Notes: generated from the letters alone by a model not told the origin. Positions 9,567 to 19,241 are shown, numbered from the stretch's first letter. The stretch is 64,000 nt of DNA from VFMC01 sp046331225 (GCA_046331225.1 JAXLRF010000011.1:1-64000); one strand, 5' to 3'. Translations and numbers: made by a program.

Positions 9567-9809
9567 ATGATCAACCGGACCCTGCTGCCGCTCTCGGTGC
9601 ACCTGCACCGCGGGCTCACCGCGGTCGGCACCAAGGTGCGACGCACCTGGCACGAACGCGACGACGAGACCGGCCTCGACGAGGCCGTCACCAAGATGAT
9701 CTGGCTCGCGGTGGGCATCGGCGTCGCCGTCGCCGCCACGGCGTTCTTCATCACGGTGTTCGACACCGCGCAGGCCAACGTGCCCGACCCGGTGGCGCCG
9801 ACCCCGTGA
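9567..9809 (+). CDS. Candidate Flp-type pilin
   Basis: 80 aa. A basic N-terminus of ~33 residues ends in DDETG, followed by LDEAVTKMIWLAVGIGVAVAA, a hydrophobic helix with an acidic residue near its start, and a short tail. This fits a prepilin peptidase substrate cleaved after Gly, though the acidic residue is at +3 rather than the classical +5. Position between TadC and the TadE-like genes supports it being the major pilin; sequence alone is not decisive. Confidence 0.6.
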   Translation: MINRTLLPLSVHLHRGLTAVGTKVRRTWHERDDETGLDEAVTKMIWLAVGIGVAVAATAFFITVFDTAQANVPDPVAPTP

Positions 9810-10201
9810 CCCGCCCCCACGCGACGGATGCGTCCGGCGCACGCGACCGCGGTGCGGTCGACGTGTCGATCGAGATGCTGTTCGGCACCGTGGCCGTGCT
9901 CGCCGCACTGCTGCTGGTGTTCGAGACCGTCGCGTACTGGCACGCCCGCAACGTGTTCGACGACGCCGCATCCGATGCCGCCCGCGTGGCCGCCGCCTAC
10001 GACGGCACCTGCGCGGACGGGATCGAGGTGGCACGCGCCGCGATCGCCGCACATGCCGGCGGCTGGGCCGACGGCGTGCAGATCAGCTGCACCGACGCAC
10101 CCATGGTGAGCATCACGATCACGGGCCGCACGCCGGGAGTGGTGGGCGACGCGCTCGGCATGCGCGCCTCGGTGACCGAGACCGCGCCGAAGGAGCAGTG
10201 A
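9806..10201 (+). CDS. TadE-like pseudopilin 1
   Basis: 131 aa, GTG start overlapping the pilin stop. DRGAVDVSIEMLFGTVAVLAA at the N-terminus is the TadE pattern (RG..sxE then a hydrophobic helix), followed by ARNVFDDAASDAARVAA and a small beta-rich extracytoplasmic part with two cysteines. A minor pilin assembled by the Tad machine. Confidence 0.75.
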   Translation: MTRPHATDASGARDRGAVDVSIEMLFGTVAVLAALLLVFETVAYWHARNVFDDAASDAARVAAAYDGTCADGIEVARAAIAAHAGGWADGVQISCTDAPMVSITITGRTPGVVGDALGMRASVTETAPKEQ

Positions 10202-10204
10202 GCA

Positions 10205-10630
10205 ATGGCTCGGCCGGTGACACGCGACCTCGGGGTGGTCACCCCGATCGAGATGATGTTCGTGCTCGTCTTCGTGCTGCTCGCGATCGTGTTCCTCGGC
10301 TTCCTCGGACGGCTCCACGCCGCCGGCATCCAGGTGAGCAACACCTCGCAGTCGGCGGCACGCGCCGCGTCGATGGCGAGCGACCCCGACGAGGGCCGAC
10401 GAGCCGCCGACGAAGCCGTGCAGTCGTCGAGCCTCGCGACGCGATGCGACCCTGCGCCCACCACCGAGCTGCGCTGGGAGCCCTCGCCCACGGGATCGTG
10501 GCAGGGCGGCTCGGTGACCGTGATCGTGAGCTGCACCGTGGCCAACGACGACCTGTCGGGCGTGTGGAGCCCCGGTCGCCGCACGCTCAGCGCCAGCGAC
10601 ACCCAGGCGATCGACCGGTACCAGCGATGA
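10205..10630 (+). CDS. TadE-like pseudopilin 2
   Basis: 141 aa, 3 bases after pseudopilin 1. RDLGVVTPIEMMFVLVFVLL shows the TadE N-terminal glutamate (E) and hydrophobic helix; then QVSNTSQSAARAAS and two cysteines. Probably a second minor pilin paralogous to its neighbour. Confidence 0.72.
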   Translation: MARPVTRDLGVVTPIEMMFVLVFVLLAIVFLGFLGRLHAAGIQVSNTSQSAARAASMASDPDEGRRAADEAVQSSSLATRCDPAPTTELRWEPSPTGSWQGGSVTVIVSCTVANDDLSGVWSPGRRTLSASDTQAIDRYQR

Positions 10631-11046
10631 CCGCCCGCCCGTCCGCACCCGACCGCGACCGCGGCTCGCTGTCGATCGTGCTCACCCTGTTCGTCACCGT
10701 CGTGCTCGGTGGGGGAGCGCTCATCGTCGACGGCGGCCGCGCGATGGCCGCACGCCGCCACGCCGCCGACACCGCCGAAGCCGCGGCCCGCACCGCCGTC
10801 GCCCGCACCTCGCTCACCGACGGCTTCGACCCCGCACGCGCCACCGAGCTCGCGATCGACCACGCCGTCCGCTCGGGCGTCGACCCCGCCGACGTCGAGG
10901 TCGAGGTGCGAACCGGGCCCACCGGCGAACCCGAGGTGGTGGTCACCATCACCGAGCGCCGAGCCGCCGTGTTCGTCGCCCTCACCGGCACCGATCAGCT
11001 CACCGTGCACGCCACCGGCGCCGCGACCTTCCTCTACGACACGTGA
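10627..11046 (+). CDS. TadG-type pilus assembly protein, short form
   Basis: 139 aa, ATG overlapping the upstream stop. DRGSLSIVLTLFVTVVLGGG followed by IVDGGRAMAARRHAADTAEAA is the N-terminal pattern of TadG/'helicase-DNA binding' pilus proteins. The large C-terminal domain of full TadG is absent. Confidence 0.68.
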   Translation: MTARPSAPDRDRGSLSIVLTLFVTVVLGGGALIVDGGRAMAARRHAADTAEAAARTAVARTSLTDGFDPARATELAIDHAVRSGVDPADVEVEVRTGPTGEPEVVVTITERRAAVFVALTGTDQLTVHATGAATFLYDT

Positions 11047-11132
11047 CGCACATGACCTCGTCACTCCATCCCGGCCAGCCCGGCCACCCCGACCGCAGCC
11101 CCGAATCGACCTCGCCGAAAGGACCGATCACG

Positions 11133-14100
11133 ATGCGCCGCCCCACCACCAGCAGCACACGAACCACACGTGCCGGCGCACGACCGTTCGCGTTGCTCAC
11201 CCGCGCACTCGCCGCGATCGCACTGATCGGGCTCACCGTCGTGCTGCCGGCGGTCGTATGGCACCTCGTCGGCGGCCTCGATGCCGTCGCCTGGGGCGAA
11301 GTCGTGCGCTCGCGGCGGATCGACGGCGACACCGTGGTGGCGCTCGGCCTGGTCGTGTTCGCGCTGCTGTGGGCGTGGTTCGCCGTCACGGCGATCAGCG
11401 AAGTGGCCCACGTGCTCACGTGGCGCCAGACCAGCACGGCCGTGCTGCCACCCGTCGAGGCCACACCCTCGGGCGCGATCCGCCGGCTGGTGCGCGCCGC
11501 GCTGTTGAGCACCACCGCCGTGGTGGGCGCCGGCGTCGCCTCGCTCACCGGCGCCGTGGGAGCCGGCGCCTCGGCCCCCACCCCGGTGGTGTGGACCATG
11601 TCGACGACGCACACCGCCGCACCCGCGACGCCCGCCGTGCCTGCCACCCAGCCGGCCCTCGAGGTCGAGGCGCTGCCCACGTCGCTGCGCTCCACCGGTC
11701 GCGACACGCCCTACTCCGTCGCCGTCCGCCTCGGCGACCCGGCACTGCGCGACCGCATCATCGAGCTCAACCACGGCGCCGTCACCCCCGACGGTGGCAC
11801 CTGGACCGGCGGGGTGTTCCCGGCGGGCATGGTGGTCGAGGTGCCCGCCGGCCTGCTCGACACCCGACCCGTCGCCTGGGAGCCGTACACCGTGGTGGAA
11901 GGCGACTCGGTGTACCGCATCGCCACCCGCCTCGCCGCCGGCGACCACCTGCGCGTGCGCGACCTGGCCGACCAGATCATCGAGCGCAACCTCGGCCGCA
12001 CGATGCTGGACGGCAAGGTGTTCGACGACCCGTCGCTCGTGCGCGTGGGATGGGTGCTCGACGTGCCGGTCGCGACGCCGTCCGGCTCGGTCGGTTCCGT
12101 CGCGCCGTCGGCCCCTCGCTTCGCCGGTGGGCCGACGCACCTCGTCGAGCCCGGCGAGTCGTACTGGAGCATCGCCGAGCAGACCGTCGACCCGCCCGGC
12201 GACGTGGCAGCGGTGGCCGAGCTCACCCACGAGCTGCTCGACCACAACGCGCCGCTGCTCGGGTACGACCAGCCGGCGATGCTGCATCCGGGCGACCACG
12301 TCGAGCTGCCGGCGCACCCGTACGACGTGTTCGACGACCACCCCGATGTGATCGTCCACCCGACCGCCGTGACGCCCGAGTTCGCCCCGACGCCCGAAGC
12401 ACCCGAGACACCCGAGACGCCCGAGACGCCCGAGGCACCGGAGACGACGCCGCCCGCAGCGCCCGAGACATCCGCCGCGGCACCGGCGGCCAGCACACCC
12501 GAGAGCACGACGCCCACGACGCCCGTGCCACCGGCCGTGCCGGCCGTCCCCGCCGGGCCCGCGGCCGACGGCGACAGCGTCCGGTCGACCCGACCGCCCG
12601 TCACCACCAGCCTGGCCGCAGCCGTGCTGCTGTGCGCGGGCGCGCTCGGCCTGGTCGAATCGCGTCGCCGGCAGCAGTTGCGCCGGGCCAGCACCCACGC
12701 CCGCGTCATCGAGCCCGGCCCGCGAGTGCAGCGCATCGAACGGCTGGTCCGCTCGCTCGACGCCACCCAGCGCGCCGTCCGCCTCGACCTCGCGCTGCGC
12801 AGCGCCGGGCACCTGCTCGCCGGCACCGGTGGCTACGTGCTCGCCGCGATCGTCGGCGACGACGGCGGCGTCGACCTGCTGCTCGACCGGCCCGGACGCG
12901 TGCCCTCCGACATCTGGGAACCCGGCGACCGTCCCGAGCGCTGGCACCTGCCGGCCGACACCTTCGAAGACGACCTCGCCCGCACCGCCCGCCTCGCCGG
13001 CCAGCCCTGCCCGGCCGTGGTGCACCTCGGCCGCGTCACCGTCGACGACGGCCGACCCGGCGACGGCGACCTGTTCGTCGACCTCGAGGCGTTCGGGCTC
13101 GTGTGCGTCGACGACGGCACCGGCGAGGGTCAGCAGGCGGTCGACACCGACGCCGTGCTGCGCGCCCTCGCCACCTCGCTCGCCGCCTCGCCCGTCGGCG
13201 AGACCCTGCGGCTCGTCACCCACGACCTCGACGCATCGGTGCACCTCGGCAACTTCAACGCCGAGACCGCCGACGACCTCGACGCCGCACTCGACCTGGC
13301 CGCCGCGTCGCTCGGCAGCACGCCCACCGCGATCGGACACCGCCGCACGTTCGAGCTGCGCGCCCGCGGCATCGGTGGTGAGGCGTGGGAGCCCGTCGTC
13401 GTGGTCTCGGCCGCACGTCGGCTCGACGCGTCGGTGCGACGCGAGCTCGCCGAGGTCACCCGCGGTGGCGGACGTGGCCTGGCCGTGGTGCTCGGTCGGC
13501 CGGTCGACGGCGCGTCGCTCACCCTGCGCGCGACCGCCACCGGATGGGACCTCGACCGCCTCGGCATCACCGTGGTGCCCGTCGGCCTCGAGCCCGCACA
13601 CGTCGCCGACCTGCGCCACCTGCTGTACGCCGCCGACCAACCCGTGCTCGACGTGCCCGTCCCGGTGCGCAGCGACGCCGACCTGGCCCCCTTCGTCGAA
13701 CCGGCATGGCAGCTGATGGTGCGCGTGCTCGGCCTCGTCGACGTGATCGACCACGACGGCGGGATCGTGCCGTTCGACCGCGGCAAGTCGCTCGAGCTGA
13801 CCGCGTGGCTCGCACAGCACCGGCGGCAGTCGACCCGCGGTGCTGCCCGCGCCGCGCTGTGGGAGCACGACGTACGCGACGCCACGTTCGCGAACGTGGT
13901 CAGCGACGCCCGCCGCTCGCTCGCCCGCGCCGTGCCACCCGCCGACGGCGAGGAGTGGATCGGCCGCACCCTCACCGATCACCTGCCGATCCACGACGGC
14001 GTGATCACCGACGCCGAGGTGCTGCAGGCACGGCTCGACGCGAGCCGCGGCCGCGACGCAGCCGGCGCGATCGAGGTGCTGCTGCCCGGCGTCGCCCTGA

Positions 14101-14450
14101 TCCGCGACCAGCCCTTCGCCGGCACCGACTACCTGTGGCCGCACGCCGAAGGCATCACCTCGTCACTCGTGCTGCTGGCCACCACGGCGGCCACCGAACT
14201 CGCTCGCCACCACCTCGCGCTCGGCGACGTCGATGGTGTGTTCTGGGCCACCGGTCAGGGCTTGCGCGTGCTGCCCGGCCACGAGGAGCTGATCGGGCTG
14301 CGGATGCGGGCCCACGCGCAGCGCGGCGACCTGTCGGGCGTGCGCCAGGAGTGGGAGGCCTACGAGCGGGCGATCACCGCCGACGCCTGGAGCGACGGCG
14401 AGCCCAGCCCCAAGCTGCTCGCCCTGCGCCGCGAACTGCTCAACCGCTGA
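11133..14450 (+). CDS. Membrane LysM-BTAD protein of the Tad locus
   Basis: 1105 aa from ATG 11133, which has GAAAGGA 9 bases upstream; an upstream GTG at 11043 overlapping the TadG-like stop is an alternative. The order is three membrane helices (to ~residue 150), two or three LysM-like repeats (YTVVEGDSVYRIATRLA; HLVEPGESYWSIAEQTV), a Pro/Glu/Thr repeat stretch, a further helix (~residue 495), a long cytoplasmic region, and a C-terminal SARP-type BTAD helical repeat. LysM outside and BTAD inside suggests signalling between wall and cytoplasm. Similar proteins accompany actinobacterial Tad loci, but their job is not established. Confidence 0.7.
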   Translation: MRRPTTSSTRTTRAGARPFALLTRALAAIALIGLTVVLPAVVWHLVGGLDAVAWGEVVRSRRIDGDTVVALGLVVFALLWAWFAVTAISEVAHVLTWRQTSTAVLPPVEATPSGAIRRLVRAALLSTTAVVGAGVASLTGAVGAGASAPTPVVWTMSTTHTAAPATPAVPATQPALEVEALPTSLRSTGRDTPYSVAVRLGDPALRDRIIELNHGAVTPDGGTWTGGVFPAGMVVEVPAGLLDTRPVAWEPYTVVEGDSVYRIATRLAAGDHLRVRDLADQIIERNLGRTMLDGKVFDDPSLVRVGWVLDVPVATPSGSVGSVAPSAPRFAGGPTHLVEPGESYWSIAEQTVDPPGDVAAVAELTHELLDHNAPLLGYDQPAMLHPGDHVELPAHPYDVFDDHPDVIVHPTAVTPEFAPTPEAPETPETPETPEAPETTPPAAPETSAAAPAASTPESTTPTTPVPPAVPAVPAGPAADGDSVRSTRPPVTTSLAAAVLLCAGALGLVESRRRQQLRRASTHARVIEPGPRVQRIERLVRSLDATQRAVRLDLALRSAGHLLAGTGGYVLAAIVGDDGGVDLLLDRPGRVPSDIWEPGDRPERWHLPADTFEDDLARTARLAGQPCPAVVHLGRVTVDDGRPGDGDLFVDLEAFGLVCVDDGTGEGQQAVDTDAVLRALATSLAASPVGETLRLVTHDLDASVHLGNFNAETADDLDAALDLAAASLGSTPTAIGHRRTFELRARGIGGEAWEPVVVVSAARRLDASVRRELAEVTRGGGRGLAVVLGRPVDGASLTLRATATGWDLDRLGITVVPVGLEPAHVADLRHLLYAADQPVLDVPVPVRSDADLAPFVEPAWQLMVRVLGLVDVIDHDGGIVPFDRGKSLELTAWLAQHRRQSTRGAARAALWEHDVRDATFANVVSDARRSLARAVPPADGEEWIGRTLTDHLPIHDGVITDAEVLQARLDASRGRDAAGAIEVLLPGVALIRDQPFAGTDYLWPHAEGITSSLVLLATTAATELARHHLALGDVDGVFWATGQGLRVLPGHEELIGLRMRAHAQRGDLSGVRQEWEAYERAITADAWSDGEPSPKLLALRRELLNR

Positions 14451-14482
14451 GCACTGCGGGCCGGACGAGTACGGTCGGCGGG

Positions 14483-15715
14483 ATGGAGGGGGCAACCGCG
14501 ACACGGCCGCTCGAGGGGGTGCGGGTGCTCGACCTCACCCGCGTGCTGAGCGGCCCGCACTGCACACGCATGCTCTGCGACATGGGCGCCGACGTCATCA
14601 AGGTCGAGCCGCCCGACGGCGACATGACCCGCTTCGCGAACCCGCGCGTCAACAGCCTCGCGACGTACTTCATCCAGCAGAACACCGGCAAGCGCAACGT
14701 CAGCCTCGACATGAGCACACCGGAGGGTGTCGAGCTGCTGCTCGCGCTCGCCGAGCAGTGCGACGTGTTCGTCGAGAACTTCCGCCCCGGCGTCGTCGAC
14801 CGCATGGGCATCGGCTACGAGGCCGTGCATGCTCGCAACCCACGCATCGTCTACGCGTCGATCAGCGGGTACGGGCAGACCGGTCCGTGGGTGCACCGCC
14901 GAGCGTACGCGCCCGTGGTCGGCGCCGAGAGCGGGGCCACCAAGGTCACCGGCGACGCCCGCGGCGGCCAGTACGCGAACGATCCGCTCAGCCACGCCGA
15001 CGTGTACACCGCGCTCGAGTGCGCCTCTGCGATCCTCGCCGCGCTGTTCCAGCGCGAGCGCACCGGCCGCGGCGAGCGCATCGACGTCGCCATGGCGCAG
15101 ACGATGCTCTACGTCAACGAGCACACGCACGACCAGCTGTGGGACCGCGACGTGCCGCCCACGTGGATCCGCAGCTTCCAGCCCGGCGACTACCCGGTGC
15201 TCACCGCACGCAACGGCGAGGTCGCGATCATCTCGGGTCACCCCGCCGAGCGCGGCACGTTCGACCGGTTCGTGAAGGGCATGGGCCGACCCGAGCTGTT
15301 CGACGATCCCCGCTTCGCCGACGTGCCGTCGCGCCTCGCCAACTACGGGGCGCTCATGGACCAGCTGCGCGACTGGGCGTCGACGATGCACGACGCACAC
15401 TCGATCGAGGAGGCGATGTCGCACCACGGCCTCGCCACCGGCCGGCTGCGCAGCGTGCGCGAGGTGTGCGACACCGACTGGGGCACCGAACGCCAGGTGA
15501 CCGTCGAGGTGAGCGACCGCGGCGACGGCACGATCCGCATCCCCAACAGCCCGTGGCGTTTCGCCGGCAGCGACGTCGGCGTGCGCGGCGAACCCCGCTA
15601 TCGCGGCGAGGACAACGCGGCCGTGTTGCGCGACCTGCTCGGCCTCGACGACGAGCGCATCGCCGAACTCGGCGCGAGTGGCGTGCTGTCCGAGCGGGTA
15701 CCCGGACGGCCGTGA
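14483..15715 (+). CDS. CoA transferase family III (CaiB/BaiF)
   Basis: 410 aa. The N-terminal PLEGVRVLDLTRVLSGPHCT and DMGADVIKVEPPDGD motifs are characteristic; the likely catalytic Asp is D173 in SHADVYTAL. Transfers CoA between acyl-CoA and a carboxylic acid; the substrate cannot be told. Start at ATG 14483. Its stop overlaps the GTG of the ligase gene. Confidence 0.9.
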   Translation: MEGATATRPLEGVRVLDLTRVLSGPHCTRMLCDMGADVIKVEPPDGDMTRFANPRVNSLATYFIQQNTGKRNVSLDMSTPEGVELLLALAEQCDVFVENFRPGVVDRMGIGYEAVHARNPRIVYASISGYGQTGPWVHRRAYAPVVGAESGATKVTGDARGGQYANDPLSHADVYTALECASAILAALFQRERTGRGERIDVAMAQTMLYVNEHTHDQLWDRDVPPTWIRSFQPGDYPVLTARNGEVAIISGHPAERGTFDRFVKGMGRPELFDDPRFADVPSRLANYGALMDQLRDWASTMHDAHSIEEAMSHHGLATGRLRSVREVCDTDWGTERQVTVEVSDRGDGTIRIPNSPWRFAGSDVGVRGEPRYRGEDNAAVLRDLLGLDDERIAELGASGVLSERVPGRP

Positions 15716-16608
15716 AGTTCCCGGTCGCACCGATGAAGGCTGCGATCGGGCAGCTGCCCCACGACGACGACCAGTGGGCGTTCGAGATCAAGTGGGACGG
15801 CTACCGCACGATCGTGTTCGTCGACGTCGACGCCAGGACCGTCCGCGTGCAGAGCAGCAGCGGTCTCGACGTCAGCCGCACGTACGGCGAGCTCGGCGGC
15901 ATGTGGCGCGACCTCAACGCCCGCTCGGCGGTGCTCGACGGCGAGATCGTCGTGTTCACCGACGACGGCCGGCCCAGCTTCGAGGCGCTGCAGCGCCACG
16001 ACACCCAGGTGGTGTTCCAGGCCTTCGACGTGCTCGAGATCGACGGCACGGACGTGACCGCCCTGCCCTACGAGCAGCGACGCGCGCTGCTCGCCGACGT
16101 GCTCGACGCCGGCGACAACTGGACCGTGCCCGGCCACCGCATCGGCGGCGGCGCCGAACTGCTGGAGGCCACCGCGGCGCAAGGCCTGGAAGGCGTGATG
16201 GCCAAGAAGCTCGGCAGCCCGTACCAGGTGGGCAAGCGGAGCCCCCACTGGCGCAAGGTGAAGAACCGGGTGCCCGTCGAGGTCGCGATCGGCGGCTTCA
16301 CACGAGGCACCGGCAACCGCTCGAACACCTTCGGCGCACTGCTCGTCGGACGCGAGGACGACGACGGCGTGCTGCGCTTCGCCGGCGGCGTGGGCACCGG
16401 CTTCACCCAACGGCGGCTCGAGGAGCTGCTCGCCCGCATGCGCGCGCTCGTCACCGACGACTGCCCGTTCACCCCGGTACCGCCCCGCGAGTACAGCCGT
16501 GACGCCACCTGGGTGCGGCCACAGCTGCGCGCACGCATCGAGATCACCGAGTTCACCAACGAGGGTTACGTGCGACACGCCAGCTTCGTCGAGCTGGCCG
16601 CGGGCTGA
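15712..16608 (+). CDS. ATP-dependent DNA ligase, LigD ligase-domain type
   Basis: 298 aa, GTG start overlapping the CoA transferase stop by 4 bases. Motif I EIKWDGYR places the adenylated lysine at K27; motif III FDVLEIDG and motif IV LEGVMAKK follow, then an OB-fold with the RARIEITEFTNEGYVRHASF ending. Stand-alone form without polymerase or phosphoesterase domains. May serve in end joining or single-strand break repair; no Ku gene is in the window. Confidence 0.9.
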   Translation: MKFPVAPMKAAIGQLPHDDDQWAFEIKWDGYRTIVFVDVDARTVRVQSSSGLDVSRTYGELGGMWRDLNARSAVLDGEIVVFTDDGRPSFEALQRHDTQVVFQAFDVLEIDGTDVTALPYEQRRALLADVLDAGDNWTVPGHRIGGGAELLEATAAQGLEGVMAKKLGSPYQVGKRSPHWRKVKNRVPVEVAIGGFTRGTGNRSNTFGALLVGREDDDGVLRFAGGVGTGFTQRRLEELLARMRALVTDDCPFTPVPPREYSRDATWVRPQLRARIEITEFTNEGYVRHASFVELAAG

Positions 16609-16615
16609 CGCAGGG

Positions 16616-17458
16616 TCAGAAGAGCTGCTCGCGCGTGTACTCGGGGACGAGTCGCTGCGGATGGCGCTCGGCCGGCACGCACACGTAGTTGAAGCCTCGG
16701 AACGGGTAGGCACCCGCACGCGAGAACTCGCCGCGCGACAGCGGGTCGCGGCCGTAGATGAAGTCGACGATCGACCAGATCCCGTAGCCCAGCTCGTCGG
16801 TGACGTACGCGTACATGTCGTCGCGGCGGTAGCCGAACGGCTCGAGCACGCTGTCGCGGCCGCACTCGATGAGCACCGTCGGCGACTGGCGACGCACGGT
16901 CTCGCGGGCACCCTCGAGCGCCCACAGCTCGGCACCCTCGATGTCGAGCTTCAGCAGATCGAGCCGACCGTCGCCCACCAGCGAGTCGACCGTGTGCACC
17001 TCGACGTCGCGCGCGTCGTCGGCCGTGTGGTGGGCGCGGTCGGGATGGAACGAGGCGAAGCCCGAGTGGTGGTCGTAGAAGGTCATGGTGCCCGGCGCCG
17101 CGCCGAGGGCACCCGGCACGATCCGCACCCGGGGGAACCGCTTCGACAGCGCGTCGACCTTGTGCGGCACCGGCTCGACCGCGATGTGCCGACCCTTCGG
17201 TGCGAGCCGCACCATCTGCGCGAGCACCGACCCGACGTGGCACCCACCGTCGAAGCAGTGGTCGTCCTCACGCACCAGGTGCGACATCAGGAAGTCGAAC
17301 CGGTACGGCTCGAGGTAGAAGTCCATCAGCTCGGGGTGGCGGTGACGCTTCACCGCACCGGCCACCCAGCGCATCCGCTCGTACACGTCGCCGGCGACGG
17401 TGCCGACCAGGTTGACCTTGGCACGCGTGACCAGCGTGCGTGGCGCCATCATCTGCAT
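16616..17458 (-). CDS. FkbM-family methyltransferase
   Basis: 280 aa, start ATG at 17458 with GAGGG six bases upstream. SAM-binding motif CFDGGCHVGSVLAQMV, then IAVEPVPHK, and the FkbM-type LLKLDIEGAELWALEGA. Such enzymes O-methylate sugars or lipids; the substrate is unknown. Convergent with the ligase gene, 7 bases between stops. Confidence 0.82.
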   Translation of the reverse strand: MQMMAPRTLVTRAKVNLVGTVAGDVYERMRWVAGAVKRHRHPELMDFYLEPYRFDFLMSHLVREDDHCFDGGCHVGSVLAQMVRLAPKGRHIAVEPVPHKVDALSKRFPRVRIVPGALGAAPGTMTFYDHHSGFASFHPDRAHHTADDARDVEVHTVDSLVGDGRLDLLKLDIEGAELWALEGARETVRRQSPTVLIECGRDSVLEPFGYRRDDMYAYVTDELGYGIWSIVDFIYGRDPLSRGEFSRAGAYPFRGFNYVCVPAERHPQRLVPEYTREQLF

Positions 17459-17687
17459 GTGCCCTCGACCCCCACCGTGGCGCGATCCGCCCGCGCACAG
17501 CGGCCGTGAGTTTCGCGTCGCACGAGAGTGAGTCGCAACACCCGCGTGTTCAGCGATCGTCAAGATCGACGACGCACGGCGAGTTCCCCTGGACGACGGG
17601 CGCCGCGATCCGCGCGCTCCGCGGTCGCCGGAGGATCGCGGCCTGCACCGCGATGCCGGCCCGGGCGGATCTGGCAGTCTTCAGCGC

Positions 17688-18851
17688 ATGTCCGACCTGT
17701 CGCACCGCGACCACGCGCTCGCCCTCGACGCCGCCGATCCGCTCGCCCGCTGGCGCGACGAGTTCGTGATCCACGACCCCTCGCTCGTGTACCTCGACGG
17801 CAACTCGCTCGGCCGCACGCCGAAGCGCACCGTCTCCCGGTTGCAGGAGGTGCTGCAGGAGGAGTGGGCCACCGACCTGATCCGCTCGTGGTCGCACTGG
17901 CTCGACAAGCCCCAGCGCGTCGGCGACCTGCTCGCCCCGCTGATCGGTGCCGGCCCCGGCGAGGTGGCCGTACACGACTCGACCACCGTCAACCTGTACC
18001 AGGTGCTGCACGGTGCTGCGGCGCTGCGACCCGACCGGCCGGTCCTGGCGGTCGACGAGCACGACTTCCCGAGCGACCGCTACGTGGTGGACGGCGTCGC
18101 CGAGTCCACCGGCCGCACCGTGCGCCACGGCTTCGACCGGCTCGACGACGTGGCCGTGATCGTCCGCTCGGTCGTCGACTACCGCACCGCCGAGGTGGTC
18201 GACGTCGCGGCCGAGACGGCGCGCGCCCACGAGGCCGGCGCCATGGTGGTGTGGGACCTCTCGCACGCGGCCGGCGTGCTCGCGATCGACCTGCACGCCG
18301 CCGGCGCACAGCTGGCCGTCGGCTGCACCTACAAGTTCCTCAACGGCGGGCCCGGCTCGCCGGCGTTCACCTACGTTGCCCGCGAGCTGCAGGGCACGAT
18401 CGGCCAGCCGATCTGGGGATGGTTCAGCCAGCGCGACCAGTTCGCGATGGGCCCCACCTACGAACCGCGCGACGACATCGGCCGGATGCTCATCGGCACC
18501 CCGTCGATCCTGGCGCTGACGGGTGCCGAGTGCGGCATCTCGCTGTCGGCCGAGGCCGGCATCCACGCGATCCAGGACAAGGCCCGCGCGCTCACCGGCT
18601 ACGCGATCGAGCTCTGCGACCACCACGGCCTGGCGATCCGCACACCCCGCGACCCGGCACGCCGCGGTGGTCACGTGTCGGTCGTGCACCCCGACGCCCG
18701 GCGGCTCACCGCCGAGCTGATCGAACGTGGGGTGATCCCCGACTTCCGCGAGCCCGACGTGGTGCGCCTCGGCATGTCGCCTCTGACCACGCGCTACGTC
18801 GACGTGTACGACGGCATCACCACGCTCGCGTCGCTCGTCGCGGCCGGCTGA
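17688..18851 (+). CDS. kynU: Kynureninase
   Basis: 387 aa, close to the usual ~400. Fold-type I PLP enzyme: YLDGNSLGRTP near the N-terminus, WDLSHAAGV carrying the PLP-pyridine Asp (D190), and the Schiff-base lysine K216 in GCTYKFLNGGPGSP, all kynureninase hallmarks. Cleaves kynurenine to anthranilate and alanine in tryptophan breakdown. No other kynurenine-pathway gene is adjacent. Confidence 0.93.
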   Translation: MSDLSHRDHALALDAADPLARWRDEFVIHDPSLVYLDGNSLGRTPKRTVSRLQEVLQEEWATDLIRSWSHWLDKPQRVGDLLAPLIGAGPGEVAVHDSTTVNLYQVLHGAAALRPDRPVLAVDEHDFPSDRYVVDGVAESTGRTVRHGFDRLDDVAVIVRSVVDYRTAEVVDVAAETARAHEAGAMVVWDLSHAAGVLAIDLHAAGAQLAVGCTYKFLNGGPGSPAFTYVARELQGTIGQPIWGWFSQRDQFAMGPTYEPRDDIGRMLIGTPSILALTGAECGISLSAEAGIHAIQDKARALTGYAIELCDHHGLAIRTPRDPARRGGHVSVVHPDARRLTAELIERGVIPDFREPDVVRLGMSPLTTRYVDVYDGITTLASLVAAG

Positions 18852-18859
18852 CCGCGCCC

Positions 18860-18915
18860 AACACCCGCGAACACCCGCGAACACCCGCGAACACCCGCGA
18901 ACACCCGCGAACACC
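18860..18915 (+). repeat. 10-bp tandem repeat, about 5.5 copies
   Basis: Unit AACACCCGCG repeated head to tail immediately after the kynureninase stop, with no sequence divergence between units; a probable variable-number locus. Confidence 0.95.
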
Positions 18916-19007
18916 GAGGGTCGGCCGACCCACCGGACGGGGACCTCCGGCCCTATGTGCTCCGGGCCGCGCTGCCGAACATGGTCGCAACGACGAGGAG
19001 CACGCAC

Positions 19008-19241
19008 ATGGTCGACCACTTCGCACCACACCGCATCGTGACCTCGGCGCTCGCGTACGTGGCACCCCATGCGGATCCCGACGATCTCGACGCCGAGCTC
19101 CCGCTGAGTGAGCACGACCTGCAGTACCTCGCCGCGTCGATCAGCCTGGCGTGCGGGGTCGACATCCCCGAGCGCCAGGCCACGGGCTTGCGCACGATCC
19201 GCCAGATCGAGGAGTTCCTGGCGGATCACCACCGTCTTTGA
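19008..19241 (+). CDS. Acyl-carrier-protein-like small protein lacking a clear DSL serine
   Basis: 77 aa from ATG 19008 with GAGGAG 8 bases upstream (upstream GTG 18957 and ATG 18981 are alternatives). Length and the ending ACGVDIPERQ...LRTIRQIEEFL match the helix II-IV pattern of acyl carrier proteins. At the place of the phosphopantetheine serine the sequence reads LSEHDL rather than DSL, so modification is uncertain. No partner synthase is nearby. Confidence 0.5.
   Translation: MVDHFAPHRIVTSALAYVAPHADPDDLDAELPLSEHDLQYLAASISLACGVDIPERQATGLRTIRQIEEFLADHHRL

Noticed and set aside
11061..14144. 1027-codon open frame on the minus strand opposite the LysM-BTAD gene
   Set aside because: Mirror frame of a high-GC gene; no start context or motifs.
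18860..18915. CRISPR array
   Set aside because: Units are 10 bp, head to tail without spacers, and no cas genes are present.
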